This document shows, piece by piece, positions 8,062-16,247 of a stretch of 38,412 nucleotides of DNA. The translations under genes and the position numbers were made by a program. Position 1 is the first letter of the stretch; the number at the start of each line of letters is the position of its first letter. The notes under the pieces are model-generated. The model was given only the letters and a program-made list of their open reading frames with translations, made no database searches and had not been told where the DNA came from. The DNA is from an uncultured Rhodospirillales bacterium (GTDB lineage: Bacteria; Pseudomonadota; Alphaproteobacteria; Reyranellales; Reyranellaceae): the NCBI GenBank assembly GCA_945957125.1, contig CAMFJT010000022.1:1-38412 (forward strand), read 5' to 3'.

Positions 8062-9444
8062 ATGCGCATGATCCATCACGCGATAGACCGGCGCTTCCGT
8101 ATCGCCATCGGCCATGGGAACCAGGCCCGCGCCGATGAAGCTGCCGGGCGAGTCGGGCTCGAGGGCGGCGGCGGCGATGCCGGCGGCCGGTTGGGCCATC
8201 GGCACGAACAGGGCGCCGGACGGAACGTCGATGGTCTTGCGGCGGATATCGACCTGCACGGCGCCGCCCTTGCGCATCACCCCGTAGGCTTCGACATCCA
8301 GGATGCCGCGCGCCACCTCGCGCACCGACACGCCGTTCAGCGCGAGGCGCTCGGCGACGACCCCGGCGGCGCGCAGGACGAGATAGCCCACCGGCCGTGC
8401 GCGCACGTCGAGCGGGCGGATGTCGCGACTGTCGATCAGACGGGCCGGCGTGGGCATCGGCGCGCCGCTCTCCGCGTCGATCAGCGGCAGCTCGATGTCG
8501 CGCTCGCCGGCCTCGTGCGTGACGATGAGATCGGATCGGTCGGTCGCCGTCGCGGCGCGCGCCGCGGCGACGCGCGCAAGCAGCCGGTCGGGATCGGCGG
8601 CGCTCGCCGCCAGCACCGCCTCGACCAGCCGGTAATGCGTCCGGACGCGCCGTTCGAAATTCTCCAGGCCGATGCCGACGCCGCGCGTCTCGATCAGGTA
8701 GGAAACGGTGCCGCGCAGGCCGAAGGCGTTGCGCGCGATGCCCGGCGCCGTGCCGCCGAGCGACACGCGCTTGTCGGCCGTGCCGGAATCGGTCGTGACG
8801 TAATCGAAGCTCGACAGGCCGGCGCGCGCGATCGCGCCCTCCAGCGCGGGGCGATAGAAATCGTGGGCGATCGCCGACAGGCCCTTGGCGATCGACGGAT
8901 TGGTCGCCTCGAGGATCATCACGTCCGCGCCCTGCAGGCCGTTGAATTTCTCGACCCAGCGTCGGCCGACGCTGAACTCGTGATGGTCGAACACCACGTC
9001 GGGCGGCCAGGCACGCATCGCGGCGTGCAGGGCGCGCACCTCGGGCTGGCTGAGCAGCAGGTGATCGCGGTTGGCATCGGCGCCGGAGGCCAGGACGCGA
9101 CGGTCGGCCGCCGCGCCGTCGACGTTCACGCGCGGCACGATCATTACGCCGATCCGGTCGAGCAGCGGCGTCAGCTCGCCGTCGGCGAGAGCCGAGGCCA
9201 GCGCCAGCATCGCTTCGCCGCCGGCCGGCTCGTTGCCGTGCTGCTGGGCGATCAGCCAGATGACCGGACGGTCCGGCGCACACTCGCCGAAGCGCAGCAA
9301 CGGGATGTCGCGGCCTTGCGCCGACCGGCCGACGCTGCCGAGCCGGAGGCCGCCCGACCGGCGCACCAGCGACGCGACGAAGTCGAGCATCGCCTCGTGG
9401 CTGGTGAGCGACGGCTCGGAGGTGCGGAAGGCCGGGCTGTCCAT
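8029..9444 (-). CDS. M14-family zinc carboxypeptidase-like protein
   Basis: Predicted metallocarboxypeptidase or deacylase of 471 residues. The M14 landmarks are in order: His69 and Glu72 in QQHGNE (zinc ligands), an NRD motif at 125-127 (Arg126, substrate carboxylate binding), the third zinc His in FDHHEF (154/155), and the catalytic Glu252 in IETRG. The C-terminal 190 residues form an extra region without a recognised motif. There is no clear signal peptide. The ATG at 9444 is 38 bp after the BaiN-like stop, which suggests it is the last gene of that minus-strand cluster; no strong ribosome site is visible. The C-terminal residues from Gly462 to Ser471 are encoded by a palindromic repeat, so the ancestral protein probably ended elsewhere. 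The substrate is unknown. Confidence 0.8.
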   Translation of the reverse strand: MDSPAFRTSEPSLTSHEAMLDFVASLVRRSGGLRLGSVGRSAQGRDIPLLRFGECAPDRPVIWLIAQQHGNEPAGGEAMLALASALADGELTPLLDRIGVMIVPRVNVDGAAADRRVLASGADANRDHLLLSQPEVRALHAAMRAWPPDVVFDHHEFSVGRRWVEKFNGLQGADVMILEATNPSIAKGLSAIAHDFYRPALEGAIARAGLSSFDYVTTDSGTADKRVSLGGTAPGIARNAFGLRGTVSYLIETRGVGIGLENFERRVRTHYRLVEAVLAASAADPDRLLARVAAARAATATDRSDLIVTHEAGERDIELPLIDAESGAPMPTPARLIDSRDIRPLDVRARPVGYLVLRAAGVVAERLALNGVSVREVARGILDVEAYGVMRKGGAVQVDIRRKTIDVPSGALFVPMAQPAAGIAAAALEPDSPGSFIGAGLVPMADGDTEAPVYRVMDHAHGWDRATPWRS

Positions 9445-9482
9445 CCGCGTGCGTAACGCATTCCGCCCCGGTTTTGAATCCC

Positions 9483-10595
9483 TCAGACCGAATCCCCCGC
9501 GGCCCAGCCGCTCGACCACGCCCATTGGAAATTGTAGCCGCCGAGCCAGCCGGTCACGTCGACGGCCTCGCCGATCACGAACAGGCCCGGCACCTTGCGC
9601 GCCTCCATCGTGCGCGAGGACAGCTCGTTCGTGTCCACGCCGCCCAGCGTGACCTCCGCCTTGGCGTAGCCTTCGGTACCGGTCGGCGTCAGCCGCCAGT
9701 CGTTCAGGGTCGCGACGTCCTGCCCGGCGAGCGCGGTGGCAAGACGCTGCGGCATCACCTCGGCGAGGATCGTGCGCAGCTCGGCCTTCGGCCGGGCGTG
9801 CCGGCGCTCCTTCAGGAACTGCGCGGCGTCGAGGCCGGGCAGCAGGTCGATCGCGATCTCCTGGCCCGGCTTCCAGTAGGACGAGACCTGCAGGATGGCC
9901 GGCCCCGACAGGCCGCGATGGGTGAACAGCATGGCCTCGCGGAAAGACGCCTTGCCGCAGCGCGCCACGACCTCGAGCGACACGCCGCTCAGCTCCGGCA
10001 CCCCTGCCGTCAGCGGGACCAGAGCCGGTCGCGTCTGGGTGATCTTCAAGCCGAAGCGCCGGGCGACGTCGTGGGCGAAACCGGTCGCGCCCATCTTGGG
10101 GATCGACAGGCCGCCCGTGGCGAGGACGACGGCGCCGGCCTCGAAGTCGCCCTCGTCGGTATGGATAAAGAAACGATCGGCCTTTTCGATCGACGCGATG
10201 CGACACGCCACCCGCACGTCGACTCCGGCCGCCTCGCATTCGGCCAGCAGCATGGCCACGATCTGGCGCGCGGAGCCGTCGCAGAAGAGCTGGCCCAGCG
10301 TCTTCTCGTGCCAGGCGATGCGATGCTTGTCGACCAGTTCGATGAAGTCGTGCTGGGTGTAGCGCGCCAGCGCCGACTTGCAGAAATGCGGATTGTCCGA
10401 GAGGAACGCCTCCGGTCGCGCGTCGAGGTTGGTGAAGTTGCAGCGCCCGCCGCCCGAGATCAGGATCTTCTTGCCGACTTTCTCGGCATGGTCGAGCAGC
10501 AACACGCGCCGGCCGCGCTGACCGGCGCGCATCGCGCACATCAGGCCGGCGGCGCCGGCGCCGATGACGACGACATCGAAATCCCGGCGCGTCAC
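9483..10595 (-). CDS. BaiN/HI0933-family FAD-dependent oxidoreductase
   Basis: Flavoprotein of 370 residues in the HI0933/YhiN/BaiN family. The dinucleotide-binding motif VVIGAGAAGLMC is at residues 9-20, the family signature ISGGGRCNFTN follows at about 53-63, and the C-terminal FAD segment is GLFVIGEAVDVTGWLGGYN. Biochemically characterised members reduce flavin-dependent substrates such as bile-acid intermediates, but most are of unknown role, so only the cofactor is predicted here. The start is the GTG at 10595, which overlaps the crcB stop as GTGA. It belongs to the minus-strand cluster SDR, P1 peptidase, crcB, this gene, and probably the M14 protein. Confidence 0.88.
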   Translation of the reverse strand: MTRRDFDVVVIGAGAAGLMCAMRAGQRGRRVLLLDHAEKVGKKILISGGGRCNFTNLDARPEAFLSDNPHFCKSALARYTQHDFIELVDKHRIAWHEKTLGQLFCDGSARQIVAMLLAECEAAGVDVRVACRIASIEKADRFFIHTDEGDFEAGAVVLATGGLSIPKMGATGFAHDVARRFGLKITQTRPALVPLTAGVPELSGVSLEVVARCGKASFREAMLFTHRGLSGPAILQVSSYWKPGQEIAIDLLPGLDAAQFLKERRHARPKAELRTILAEVMPQRLATALAGQDVATLNDWRLTPTGTEGYAKAEVTLGGVDTNELSSRTMEARKVPGLFVIGEAVDVTGWLGGYNFQWAWSSGWAAGDSV

Positions 10596-10972
10596 GCCAA
10601 TGCGGTCCTCACGATCCACAGGCCGAGCGCCAATCCGAGCAGGGAACCCACGACCGAGCCGCCGACATAGAGCGCCGCCAGCAGATGCTCGTGCCGCTCC
10701 CACAGCAGGACCGCGTCGAGGGAGAAGGCGGAAAAGGTCGTATAGCCTCCGAGCACGCCCGTCGCGAGAAAGAGCCGCAGATGTCCCGCTGCGCCGCCCT
10801 TCATGGCGAACCATGCCGTCACCATGCCCATCACCATCGAGCCGGTGACGTTGATCGCCAGCGTGTGCCAGGGGAAATGCGTGCCGGCGACCCTGGCGAT
10901 CCAGATGTTCATGAAATGGCGGAGCATGCCGCCGGTGCCGGCGCCCACGAACACCACGACGTAACCGAGCAT
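10592..10972 (-). CDS. crcB: Fluoride exporter CrcB/Fluc
   Basis: Inner-membrane fluoride channel of 126 residues with four hydrophobic segments, the normal size of a dimeric Fluc. Diagnostic residues fall at the family positions: GAGTGGMLRH near the N-terminus, Asn41 in AINVTGS, and GYTTFSAF with Phe80 and Phe83, which line the fluoride pore in characterised Fluc channels. It lies 9 bp after the P1-peptidase gene and overlaps the BaiN-like gene by 4 nt (GTGA). There is no fluoride riboswitch directly before it, since it is internal to an operon. Being locked between metabolic genes is unusual and suggests either constitutive low expression or an unrecognised link to that operon. Confidence 0.95.
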   Translation of the reverse strand: MLGYVVVFVGAGTGGMLRHFMNIWIARVAGTHFPWHTLAINVTGSMVMGMVTAWFAMKGGAAGHLRLFLATGVLGGYTTFSAFSLDAVLLWERHEHLLAALYVGGSVVGSLLGLALGLWIVRTALA

Positions 10973-10981
10973 CGCGCGCTC

Positions 10982-11992
10982 CTACGCGCCGAACCGCTGC
11001 CGGTAATCCGGCAGCGATGTGGCATAGGGCAGCGCCGTCGCCTCGTAGACGCCGCGCGCGACCGCGCGGGCGAGGCAATCGGCTGCCGCCGCTCCCAGCT
11101 CGGTGAGGGTCGCCGTCTCGCCGCCCGGCCCGGCATACGCCGTCGAGACGGCGAAGACGGTGTCGCCGTCGTTGGGCGCATGGACCGGGCGCAGGGCGCG
11201 CGACAGGCCGTCGTTGGCCATGATCGCCAGCCGCTTGCACTCGGCCTTGGTCAGGGTGGCATCGGTCGCGACCATGGCGATGGTCGTCGCCGTCGCGGGG
11301 GCCGGCTGGCCCTTGAAACGCAGCGCGAGCGCCTCGGGCGCGACCTTCGCCGGAAAGCCGTGGCCGCCGAGTTCGTCGCCCTGCTCGTAGGGGGCAGCCC
11401 AAAAATGCCGGCTGTCGCCGACCGTCGCCGCGCCGACGGCGTTCACCGCCGCCAGCGCGCCGACGATGAAGCCGCTTTTCGTGCGCTGGCTGGCGGAGCC
11501 CAGCCCGCCCTTGAGGTTCGCGGTGGTGGCACCGTAGCCGGCGCCGGCGGTACCGAGCGCGAACGCCGCGCCGGCCGCCAGCGTCGCGTCGCGGCCGAGG
11601 TCCCAGTAGGGCGGGCGATGTTCGACCGGCTTCTTCAGCCAATCCTTCTCGCCGCCATTCATCAGGTCGAACAGGATCGCCTGCACCGCGACCGGCAGAA
11701 CGATACCGCCGAAGGTCGCGCCCTTGCCGCGGGCGCAAAGAACCGCCGAGGCGCCGCCCGCGGCGTCCAGCCCATAGAGCGAGCCGCCCGACAGCACGAC
11801 CGCATCGATCACGGCGCGTGTCATGTCCGGCTCGAGCAGCGTGACGGCGCGGTCGCCCGGCGCGCCACCGAGCGTGGCGACGCTGGCCGCGCAGCTCCTG
11901 TCGAACACCGCGACCGTGACGCCGGTCGCGGCGCGCGCATCGTGGGCGTTGCCGACCGTCACGCCCGGCACGTCGGTAACGAGATTCCTCAC
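10982..11992 (-). CDS. P1-family N-terminal-nucleophile peptidase (DmpA-like aminopeptidase)
   Basis: Protein of 336 residues in the DmpA/BapA (P1) family, whose precursors cleave themselves to expose a Ser or Thr nucleophile and act as aminopeptidases, beta-peptidyl aminopeptidases or amidases. Typical blocks are TDVPGVTVGNAHD at the start, VVLSGGSLYGLDAAGG (65-80), GATTANLKGGLGSAS (154-168), and ATTIAMVATDATLT (235-248), where Thr236 or Thr237 would be the nucleophile by alignment with Ser250 of DmpA. The start is the GTG at 11992, overlapping the SDR stop as GTGA. No signal peptide is seen, so it should be cytosolic. The natural substrate is unknown. Confidence 0.88.
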   Translation of the reverse strand: MRNLVTDVPGVTVGNAHDARAATGVTVAVFDRSCAASVATLGGAPGDRAVTLLEPDMTRAVIDAVVLSGGSLYGLDAAGGASAVLCARGKGATFGGIVLPVAVQAILFDLMNGGEKDWLKKPVEHRPPYWDLGRDATLAAGAAFALGTAGAGYGATTANLKGGLGSASQRTKSGFIVGALAAVNAVGAATVGDSRHFWAAPYEQGDELGGHGFPAKVAPEALALRFKGQPAPATATTIAMVATDATLTKAECKRLAIMANDGLSRALRPVHAPNDGDTVFAVSTAYAGPGGETATLTELGAAAADCLARAVARGVYEATALPYATSLPDYRQRFGA

Positions 11993-12741
11993 GTCAGGAA
12001 CTCGCCGCCGTTCACGTGGATGGTCTGCCCGGTGATGAAGCCGCCTTCCGGACCGACCAGCAGGCGGACCATGGCCGCGATCTCGTCGACGGTGCCGAAG
12101 CGCTTGAGCGGGATCGCCCGGTTGGCGCGGCTGGGCGGCGCGGGACCCGCGGACGCAGCCCGCGTGGTGTCGATCGCGCCGGGCGAGACGGCGTTGCAGG
12201 TGATGCGGTGCGGCGCCAGCTCGACCGCGAGGGACCGCATCAGCCCCTCCAGCCCGGACTTCGATACGGAGACATGGCAACGGTTCGCCACGCCGAGATG
12301 GGTCGAGATGCCGGACATGGCGACGAACGCGCCGCCCTTTCCCTTGGCCACCATCTGCGGCACGAAGGCCTTGCCGAGCAGGAAGGCCCCGTCGAGCGCC
12401 ACCGACAGGATCTCGCGCCATTCCTCGAACGACATGTCGAGGAAGGACGTCTGCCGGCGCAGGCCCGCATTGCTCACAAGGATGTCGACGCCGCCCAGCG
12501 CCTCTGCCTGGCGCGCGAGCATGGGCGCGACGGCCGGGTCGGAGACATCGCCCATCGCGGCCTGCGCCTTGCCGCCGGCCGCCTCGATCTCCCGCACGAC
12601 ATCGTCGACCGCGTCACGATCTTTGCGACCGTTGACCAGCACCGTTGCGCCGTCGCGCGCCAGCGTGAGCGCGATCGCCCGCCCGATATTCCTGCCCGCG
12701 CCCGTGACCAGCGCGATCCGTCCCTGCAATGGTGCCGACAT
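11989..12741 (-). CDS. SDR-family protein lacking the catalytic tyrosine
   Basis: Classical SDR fold of 250 residues. The cofactor motif TGAGRNIG is at about 14-21, the NAG motif (VSNAGLRR) near residue 90, and the C-terminal end GGFITGQTIHVNGGEFL is typical of FabG-like proteins. The motif-3 serine is present (VAMSGIS). In the usual YxxxK motif, however, the sequence reads CHVSVSK: the position four before the lysine is valine and a histidine sits five before it. The DNA reads clearly here (12253-12300), so this is not an annotation shift. The protein may bind NAD(P) without normal dehydrogenase chemistry, or use the histidine. It heads the GTGA-linked cluster with the P1 peptidase, crcB and BaiN-like gene. 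Confidence 0.85.
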   Translation of the reverse strand: MSAPLQGRIALVTGAGRNIGRAIALTLARDGATVLVNGRKDRDAVDDVVREIEAAGGKAQAAMGDVSDPAVAPMLARQAEALGGVDILVSNAGLRRQTSFLDMSFEEWREILSVALDGAFLLGKAFVPQMVAKGKGGAFVAMSGISTHLGVANRCHVSVSKSGLEGLMRSLAVELAPHRITCNAVSPGAIDTTRAASAGPAPPSRANRAIPLKRFGTVDEIAAMVRLLVGPEGGFITGQTIHVNGGEFLT

Positions 12742-12760
12742 GCTCTCTCCGTTCGGGCTC

Positions 12761-12831
12761 TCCTCCCCAGCCTTCCAGGGAGGTATCCGCCTGCGGATTA
12801 CCCCGCCACCTCCTCATGAGAATGGGGAGGA
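12761..12831. repeat. Intergenic palindrome between SDR and YihY genes
   Basis: The outer inverted repeat TCCTCCCCA / TGGGGAGGA (12761-12769 and 12823-12831) encloses a smaller hairpin built on ATCCGC / GCGGAT near 12785-12799. It fills most of the 112-bp gap between the YihY-like gene (upstream) and the SDR gene (downstream), both on minus. The nested design resembles dispersed extragenic palindromes; a role as attenuator or RNA processing site is possible but not shown. Confidence 0.65.
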
Positions 12832-12853
12832 ACATCAGAGCGTAGCATCGCCG

Positions 12854-13708
12854 TCACGGATTGGCATGGCTCCCGTAGCGCTTGGCATAGGCGTGGCAGA
12901 ACTCCGCGCCGAGCAGGAAGATCTGCGACGAGTAGTAGATCCACACCAGCAGGATGATCAGCGCGCCGGCCGCACCGTAGGACGAGGCGACGTTGCTCTG
13001 GCCGATATAGAAGGCGATCGCATACTTGCCGCCCTCGAACAGGACGGTGGAGGCCAGCGCGCCGATCGCCACGTCGCGCCACGCTATCTCGGTGTCGGGC
13101 AGCACCTTGAACATCGCCGCGAACATCCCGCCGATCAGCACCGCCGACATCACGAGGTCGAAGAGGTTGGCCACCACCTGCACCTGCGGGAAGACGATCT
13201 TCAGGTAGTTCGAGAGACCGGCGAGCGCGGCGCTCGCGGCCAGCGACACGGTGAGCAGGAAGCCGGAAGTGACGACAAGGCCCATGCTGGCGAGCCGCGC
13301 CCGCATCAACCGGGTCAGCGTGGAATGCGGCGGCGGCTGGGTCTTCCAGATGGCATTCATCGCCGACTGGACCTCGCCGAAGACGCCGGAGGTGGCGACG
13401 ATCAGGACGGCGATCCCGATCAGGGTGGCGAAGGTACCCTCGCGCGGCTGGGCGGCGCTCTCGATCATGCCCTGCAGCGCCTGAGCCGTCTGGCGTCCCA
13501 TCATCGTGCTGAGCTGCGCGACGATGGCGCCTTCCGCCGCCTCGCGACCGAAGGTCAGGCCGGCGATGGCGATCACCACCAGCAGCACCGGCGCGATCGA
13601 GAACAGGGTGTAGTAGGCGATCGAGGCGCCGCGGCTCAGCGCCTCGTCGTCGATGAAGCCCGTCACGGTGTCCTTGAGAAGCAGCCAGGCAGCAGAGAGG
13701 ACCTTCAT
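12854..13708 (-). CDS. YihY/BrkB-family inner-membrane protein
   Basis: Integral membrane protein of 284 residues with about six hydrophobic segments, of the YihY/virulence factor BrkB family (once confused with ribonuclease BN). Family marks are the amphipathic N-terminus, GASIAYYTLFSIAPVLLVVI at about 27-46, the segment ATSGVFGEVQSAMNAIW, and the C-terminal GAAGALIILLVWIYYSSQI followed by FLLGAEFCHAYAKRYG. The ATG at 13708 follows an AGAGGG site and begins MKVLSAAW; the frame extends to 13765 but that part is not hydrophobic. Transport function is often assumed for the family but is unproven. It is separated from the downstream SDR by a palindrome, so co-transcription is uncertain. Confidence 0.88.
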   Translation of the reverse strand: MKVLSAAWLLLKDTVTGFIDDEALSRGASIAYYTLFSIAPVLLVVIAIAGLTFGREAAEGAIVAQLSTMMGRQTAQALQGMIESAAQPREGTFATLIGIAVLIVATSGVFGEVQSAMNAIWKTQPPPHSTLTRLMRARLASMGLVVTSGFLLTVSLAASAALAGLSNYLKIVFPQVQVVANLFDLVMSAVLIGGMFAAMFKVLPDTEIAWRDVAIGALASTVLFEGGKYAIAFYIGQSNVASSYGAAGALIILLVWIYYSSQIFLLGAEFCHAYAKRYGSHANP

Positions 13709-13784
13709 GCCCTCTCTAACTCGACAACCACCCGCTCGTTCCGCCACCCTGCTCGGACGCTGCACATCCTCCCTGGCCCTCCGC

Positions 13785-13822
13785 TCAAGCTCCTCTCCCG
13801 CGATAGGGGGTGAGGAGCTTGA
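13785..13822. repeat. Hairpin upstream of the YihY gene
   Basis: Inverted repeat TCAAGCTCCTCTCCC (13785-13799) with its near-complement GGGTGAGGAGCTTGA (13808-13822) and an 8-nt spacer. It lies about 77 bp upstream of the yihY-like start within the 239-bp gap that ends at the small lipoprotein gene (13948). It could serve as a terminator for the lipoprotein transcript, but no T-run follows on the minus strand. I see no gene in the rest of the gap. Confidence 0.65.
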
Positions 13823-13947
13823 AGCGCGGCGACCCTGTTCAGACTCAGGCCTGCGACGGCAGCGGACGAACTATTCCATGGGATTTGCGGCTTGATGCCT
13901 CGCTCCGGCTCGTTGCCCGCACAGCGCTGCCCGAGAGGGGCGCACCT

Positions 13948-14340
13948 CTAGTGAAGCGGGGCGGGCGTGCCGTCGTCGGTGCGCTGAGGCGCGCGTTGCG
14001 CGGCAGTGGCATCGACGCGCCGGAACGTCACCACGATGTCCGCGGCCCGGCGTTCGGCCTCCGCCTGGAAGGCGTCGCGTGCCTTCTGGTCCGGCTCGGG
14101 GATGGTCATATCCATGAGCTTTTCAGTCTGCGTCGCACAGGATGCCGCGACCGCCCGCGCCACCCGGCGCGGATCGGACGTACGGTCGTCGATCTGCGGG
14201 GTGTTGGCCAGAAGGCAGTCGTCGCGTTCGCGCCATTGCCGCTCGATCCGGCCCTGCAGCTTGGGATTCTCATAGACGGGATTCCACGCGCATCCGGCGG
14301 CGGGCAGGACGAGCAGGAGGACGGCGACGGCTGAACGCAT
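13948..14340 (-). CDS. Small lipoprotein with a Cys-IDDR-Cys module
   Basis: Predicted lipoprotein of 130 residues with no known function. The signal sequence MRSAVAVLLLVLPAAGC has a lipobox with lipid Cys17. The next part holds Cys42, IDDR at 50-53 and Cys68, spaced exactly as in the retropepsin-like lipoprotein at 7199-7921, including the VAxAVxxxC run before the second Cys; the two cysteines probably form a disulfide in the periplasm. The C-terminal half is charged and probably helical (about residues 80-110). The start at 14340 gives a textbook signal peptide; the frame continues to 14445 without one. It follows the CBS-domain gene on minus by 31 bp. Confidence 0.75.
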   Translation of the reverse strand: MRSAVAVLLLVLPAAGCAWNPVYENPKLQGRIERQWRERDDCLLANTPQIDDRTSDPRRVARAVAASCATQTEKLMDMTIPEPDQKARDAFQAEAERRAADIVVTFRRVDATAAQRAPQRTDDGTPAPLH

Positions 14341-14371
14341 CGCCGGATCGTACGGACGGCGCCCGCCCCGA

Positions 14372-14803
14372 TCAACCCGCCACGATATAGGCGCGCAGCG
14401 CGTCGCTCTCGTGCCGGGCCTCCTCCAGGCGCGCCTTGACGACATCGCCGATCGAGACGAGGCCGAGAAGCTCGCCGCGATCGACGACGGGCAGATGACG
14501 GAACCGGCCCGTGGTCATCGTCTGCATGACCTGGTCGATGGAATCGTCGGGATGGCAGGTCACCACGTCGCGCGTCATCACCTGGCGGGCCTCGAGATCG
14601 AGGGCGGCGGTGCCGTGACGGGAAACGGCACAGACGAGATCGCGCTCCGAGACGATGCCCGCGACCTTGTCGGTGTCCTCCATGACGAGGACGGAGCCGA
14701 TGCGGCGGGCCCCGAGCTGTTGGGCGATCTGGGCAACGGTGGTGCCCGGGGTCACCGTGTAAACGAGACCGCCCTTACGGGACAGGATGTCGGAAACGAA
14801 CAT
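14372..14803 (-). CDS. Two-CBS-domain protein
   Basis: Stand-alone CBS-pair protein of 143 residues. The first CBS domain covers about 10-68 ([20 protein letters not shown] ... GIVSERDL) and the second about 75-130 ([20 protein letters not shown] ... [11 protein letters not shown]). Such pairs bind adenine nucleotides or S-adenosylmethionine and sense energy state; here there is no catalytic domain, so its partner is unknown. The ATG at 14803 follows an AAGGGGGAA site; an ATG at 14938 in the same frame is not supported by the family. It diverges from queC. Confidence 0.88.
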   Translation of the reverse strand: MFVSDILSRKGGLVYTVTPGTTVAQIAQQLGARRIGSVLVMEDTDKVAGIVSERDLVCAVSRHGTAALDLEARQVMTRDVVTCHPDDSIDQVMQTMTTGRFRHLPVVDRGELLGLVSIGDVVKARLEEARHESDALRAYIVAG

Positions 14804-14882
14804 GCGTTCCCCCTTTCTGAGGCCAGGCTGTGAAGGTTCCAATGCGGTGGCGCGGCATTTGGTTGCACGCCATAAGGTACCC
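14804..14882. promoter_or_regulatory. Divergent gap between the CBS gene and queC, with a hairpin
   Basis: A 79-bp gap between divergent starts. On the plus strand an imperfect hairpin CCAATGC (14839-14845) / GCATTTGG (14855-14862) lies 20 bp before the queC ATG, followed by AAGG as a modest ribosome site. It does not match the preQ1-I riboswitch consensus by eye. Promoters for both genes must be near here, but I cannot assign boxes. Confidence 0.3.
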
Positions 14883-15590
14883 ATGATCGATACGCGTTCG
14901 GCGCTCGTGCTCTTCTCTGGCGGACAGGACTCTACCACCTGCCTCGCATGGGCGCTGCAGAAATTCGAGCATATCGAGACGATCGCCTTCGACTACCGGC
15001 AGCGGCACAGGATCGAGCTCGATCAACGACTTGTGGTCCTTGCCGAGGTCCGGCGACGTTTTCCCCAATGGGGCAGCAAGCTGGGCGACGACCATTTCAT
15101 CGACATGGGGGTGCTGGGCCAGATCAGCGATACCTCGCTCACGCGCGAAACGGCGTTCGCGATGGAGCAGGACGGGTTGCCCAACAGCTTCGTGCCGGGC
15201 CGCAACCTGCTGTTCTTCACCTTCGCCGCGGCGGTGGCGTGGCGGCGCGGCATCCGTCAGCTCGTCGGCGGCATGTGCGAGACCGACTTCTCCGGCTATC
15301 CCGACTGCCGCGACAACACGATCAAGTCGCTGCAGGTGACGCTCAACCTCGGCATGGATCGCAGCTTCGTGCTGCAGACGCCGCTGATGTGGCTCGACAA
15401 GGCGGAGACCTGGGCACTGGCGGACTCGTTGGGCGGCGCTCCGCTGGTCGATCTCGTGCTGCAGCATACCCATACCTGCTACCAGGCCGAGCGCGGGCCG
15501 CTGCATGCCTGGGGCCACGGCTGCGGCGAATGCCCTGCCTGCGCCTTGCGCAAGCGGGGATTCGAGATGTGGAAGAACCTCACGGGCTGA
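14883..15590 (+). CDS. queC: 7-cyano-7-deazaguanine synthase QueC
   Basis: QueC converts 7-carboxy-7-deazaguanine to preQ0 with ATP and ammonia, a step toward queuosine in tRNA. The 235-residue protein has the PP-loop ATP motif FSGGQDST (11-18) and four zinc cysteines in the normal order: Cys199, Cys214, Cys217 and Cys220 (HGCGECPAC). Family blocks FVPGRNLLF (103-111) and DFSGYPDCR (135-143) are present. The ATG at 14883 gives [14 protein letters not shown], the expected length before the PP-loop; earlier in-frame ATGs would add a non-homologous tail. It is followed after 15 bp by a VUT-type transporter gene. Other queuosine genes (queD, queE, queF) are not in the window. Confidence 0.95.
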   Translation: MIDTRSALVLFSGGQDSTTCLAWALQKFEHIETIAFDYRQRHRIELDQRLVVLAEVRRRFPQWGSKLGDDHFIDMGVLGQISDTSLTRETAFAMEQDGLPNSFVPGRNLLFFTFAAAVAWRRGIRQLVGGMCETDFSGYPDCRDNTIKSLQVTLNLGMDRSFVLQTPLMWLDKAETWALADSLGGAPLVDLVLQHTHTCYQAERGPLHAWGHGCGECPACALRKRGFEMWKNLTG

Positions 15591-15605
15591 AGCAGGAGGC
15601 GCGCC

Positions 15606-16205
15606 ATGAACCCTTCTCCCCGGATGTCCCTCGGCGCGCGCAAGGCCGAGGGGCTCGCCTATTTCATCGCTTTCATCGCCTGCATTCCGACGGCGAACTG
15701 GATGATCGGTCATGTCGGCACGACCTGCGTGCCGTCCGGCCCGTGCCTGCTTCCGGTCTTTCCATGGGGACCGCATGACGGACCGCTGATGGCCCCTTCG
15801 GGCGTGGCGATGGCCGGCCTCGCCCTCGTCCTGCGCGATCTGGTGCAGCGCCGGCTTGGCCGCACCGTTGCGCTAATGTCGATCGTGGCCGGCGCCGTCC
15901 TGTCGGGCGCCGTCGCGCCGCCCGCGCTGGTAGTAGCTTCGGCGAGCGCGTTCTTCCTCTCGGAGCTGGCCGATTTCCTGGTCTACACGCCCTTGCAGGC
16001 GCGCGGACTGGTGCTAGCGGTGTTCGCCAGCAGCATCGTCGGCCTGGTCGTCGACAGCGTGCTGTTCCTGTCGCTGGCCTTCGGCAGCCTCGAATTCCTG
16101 GCCGGGCAGATCCTGGGCAAGACCTGGATGGTGCTGCTCGCCCTGCCGGTCGTGCACTGGATCCGCCGGCGCGAAGCTGTGGGCGCAGTGGCCGAATGGC
16201 GCTAG
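15606..16205 (+). CDS. VUT-family putative queuosine-precursor transporter
   Basis: Membrane protein of 199 residues with about five or six hydrophobic segments. The conserved block SASAFFLSELADFLVYTPL (about 117-135) is the signature of the VUT/YhhQ family, which takes up queuosine precursors such as preQ0 or preQ1. An AGGAGG site lies 7 bp before the ATG, and the gene is 15 bp from queC, so both should share a transcript; the pairing supports the transport role. The family is named from sequence and context; which precursor is carried cannot be told. Confidence 0.82.
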   Translation: MNPSPRMSLGARKAEGLAYFIAFIACIPTANWMIGHVGTTCVPSGPCLLPVFPWGPHDGPLMAPSGVAMAGLALVLRDLVQRRLGRTVALMSIVAGAVLSGAVAPPALVVASASAFFLSELADFLVYTPLQARGLVLAVFASSIVGLVVDSVLFLSLAFGSLEFLAGQILGKTWMVLLALPVVHWIRRREAVGAVAEWR

Positions 16206-16247
16206 AGTGCGCCGAATTCGAACGAGTGATTCGGGGAGAACAGCGAG

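Noticed and set aside
10973-10981. Fluoride riboswitch before crcB
   Set aside because: Only 9 bp separate crcB from the gene before it, too short for the motif.
10685-13813. A 1042-codon open frame on plus opposite the crcB/P1/SDR/YihY genes
   Set aside because: It crosses intergenic palindromes and several real genes and has antisense-like composition.
14804-14882. preQ1-I riboswitch before queC
   Set aside because: The characteristic short stem with an A-rich tail running into the ribosome site is not seen; only an imperfect hairpin is.
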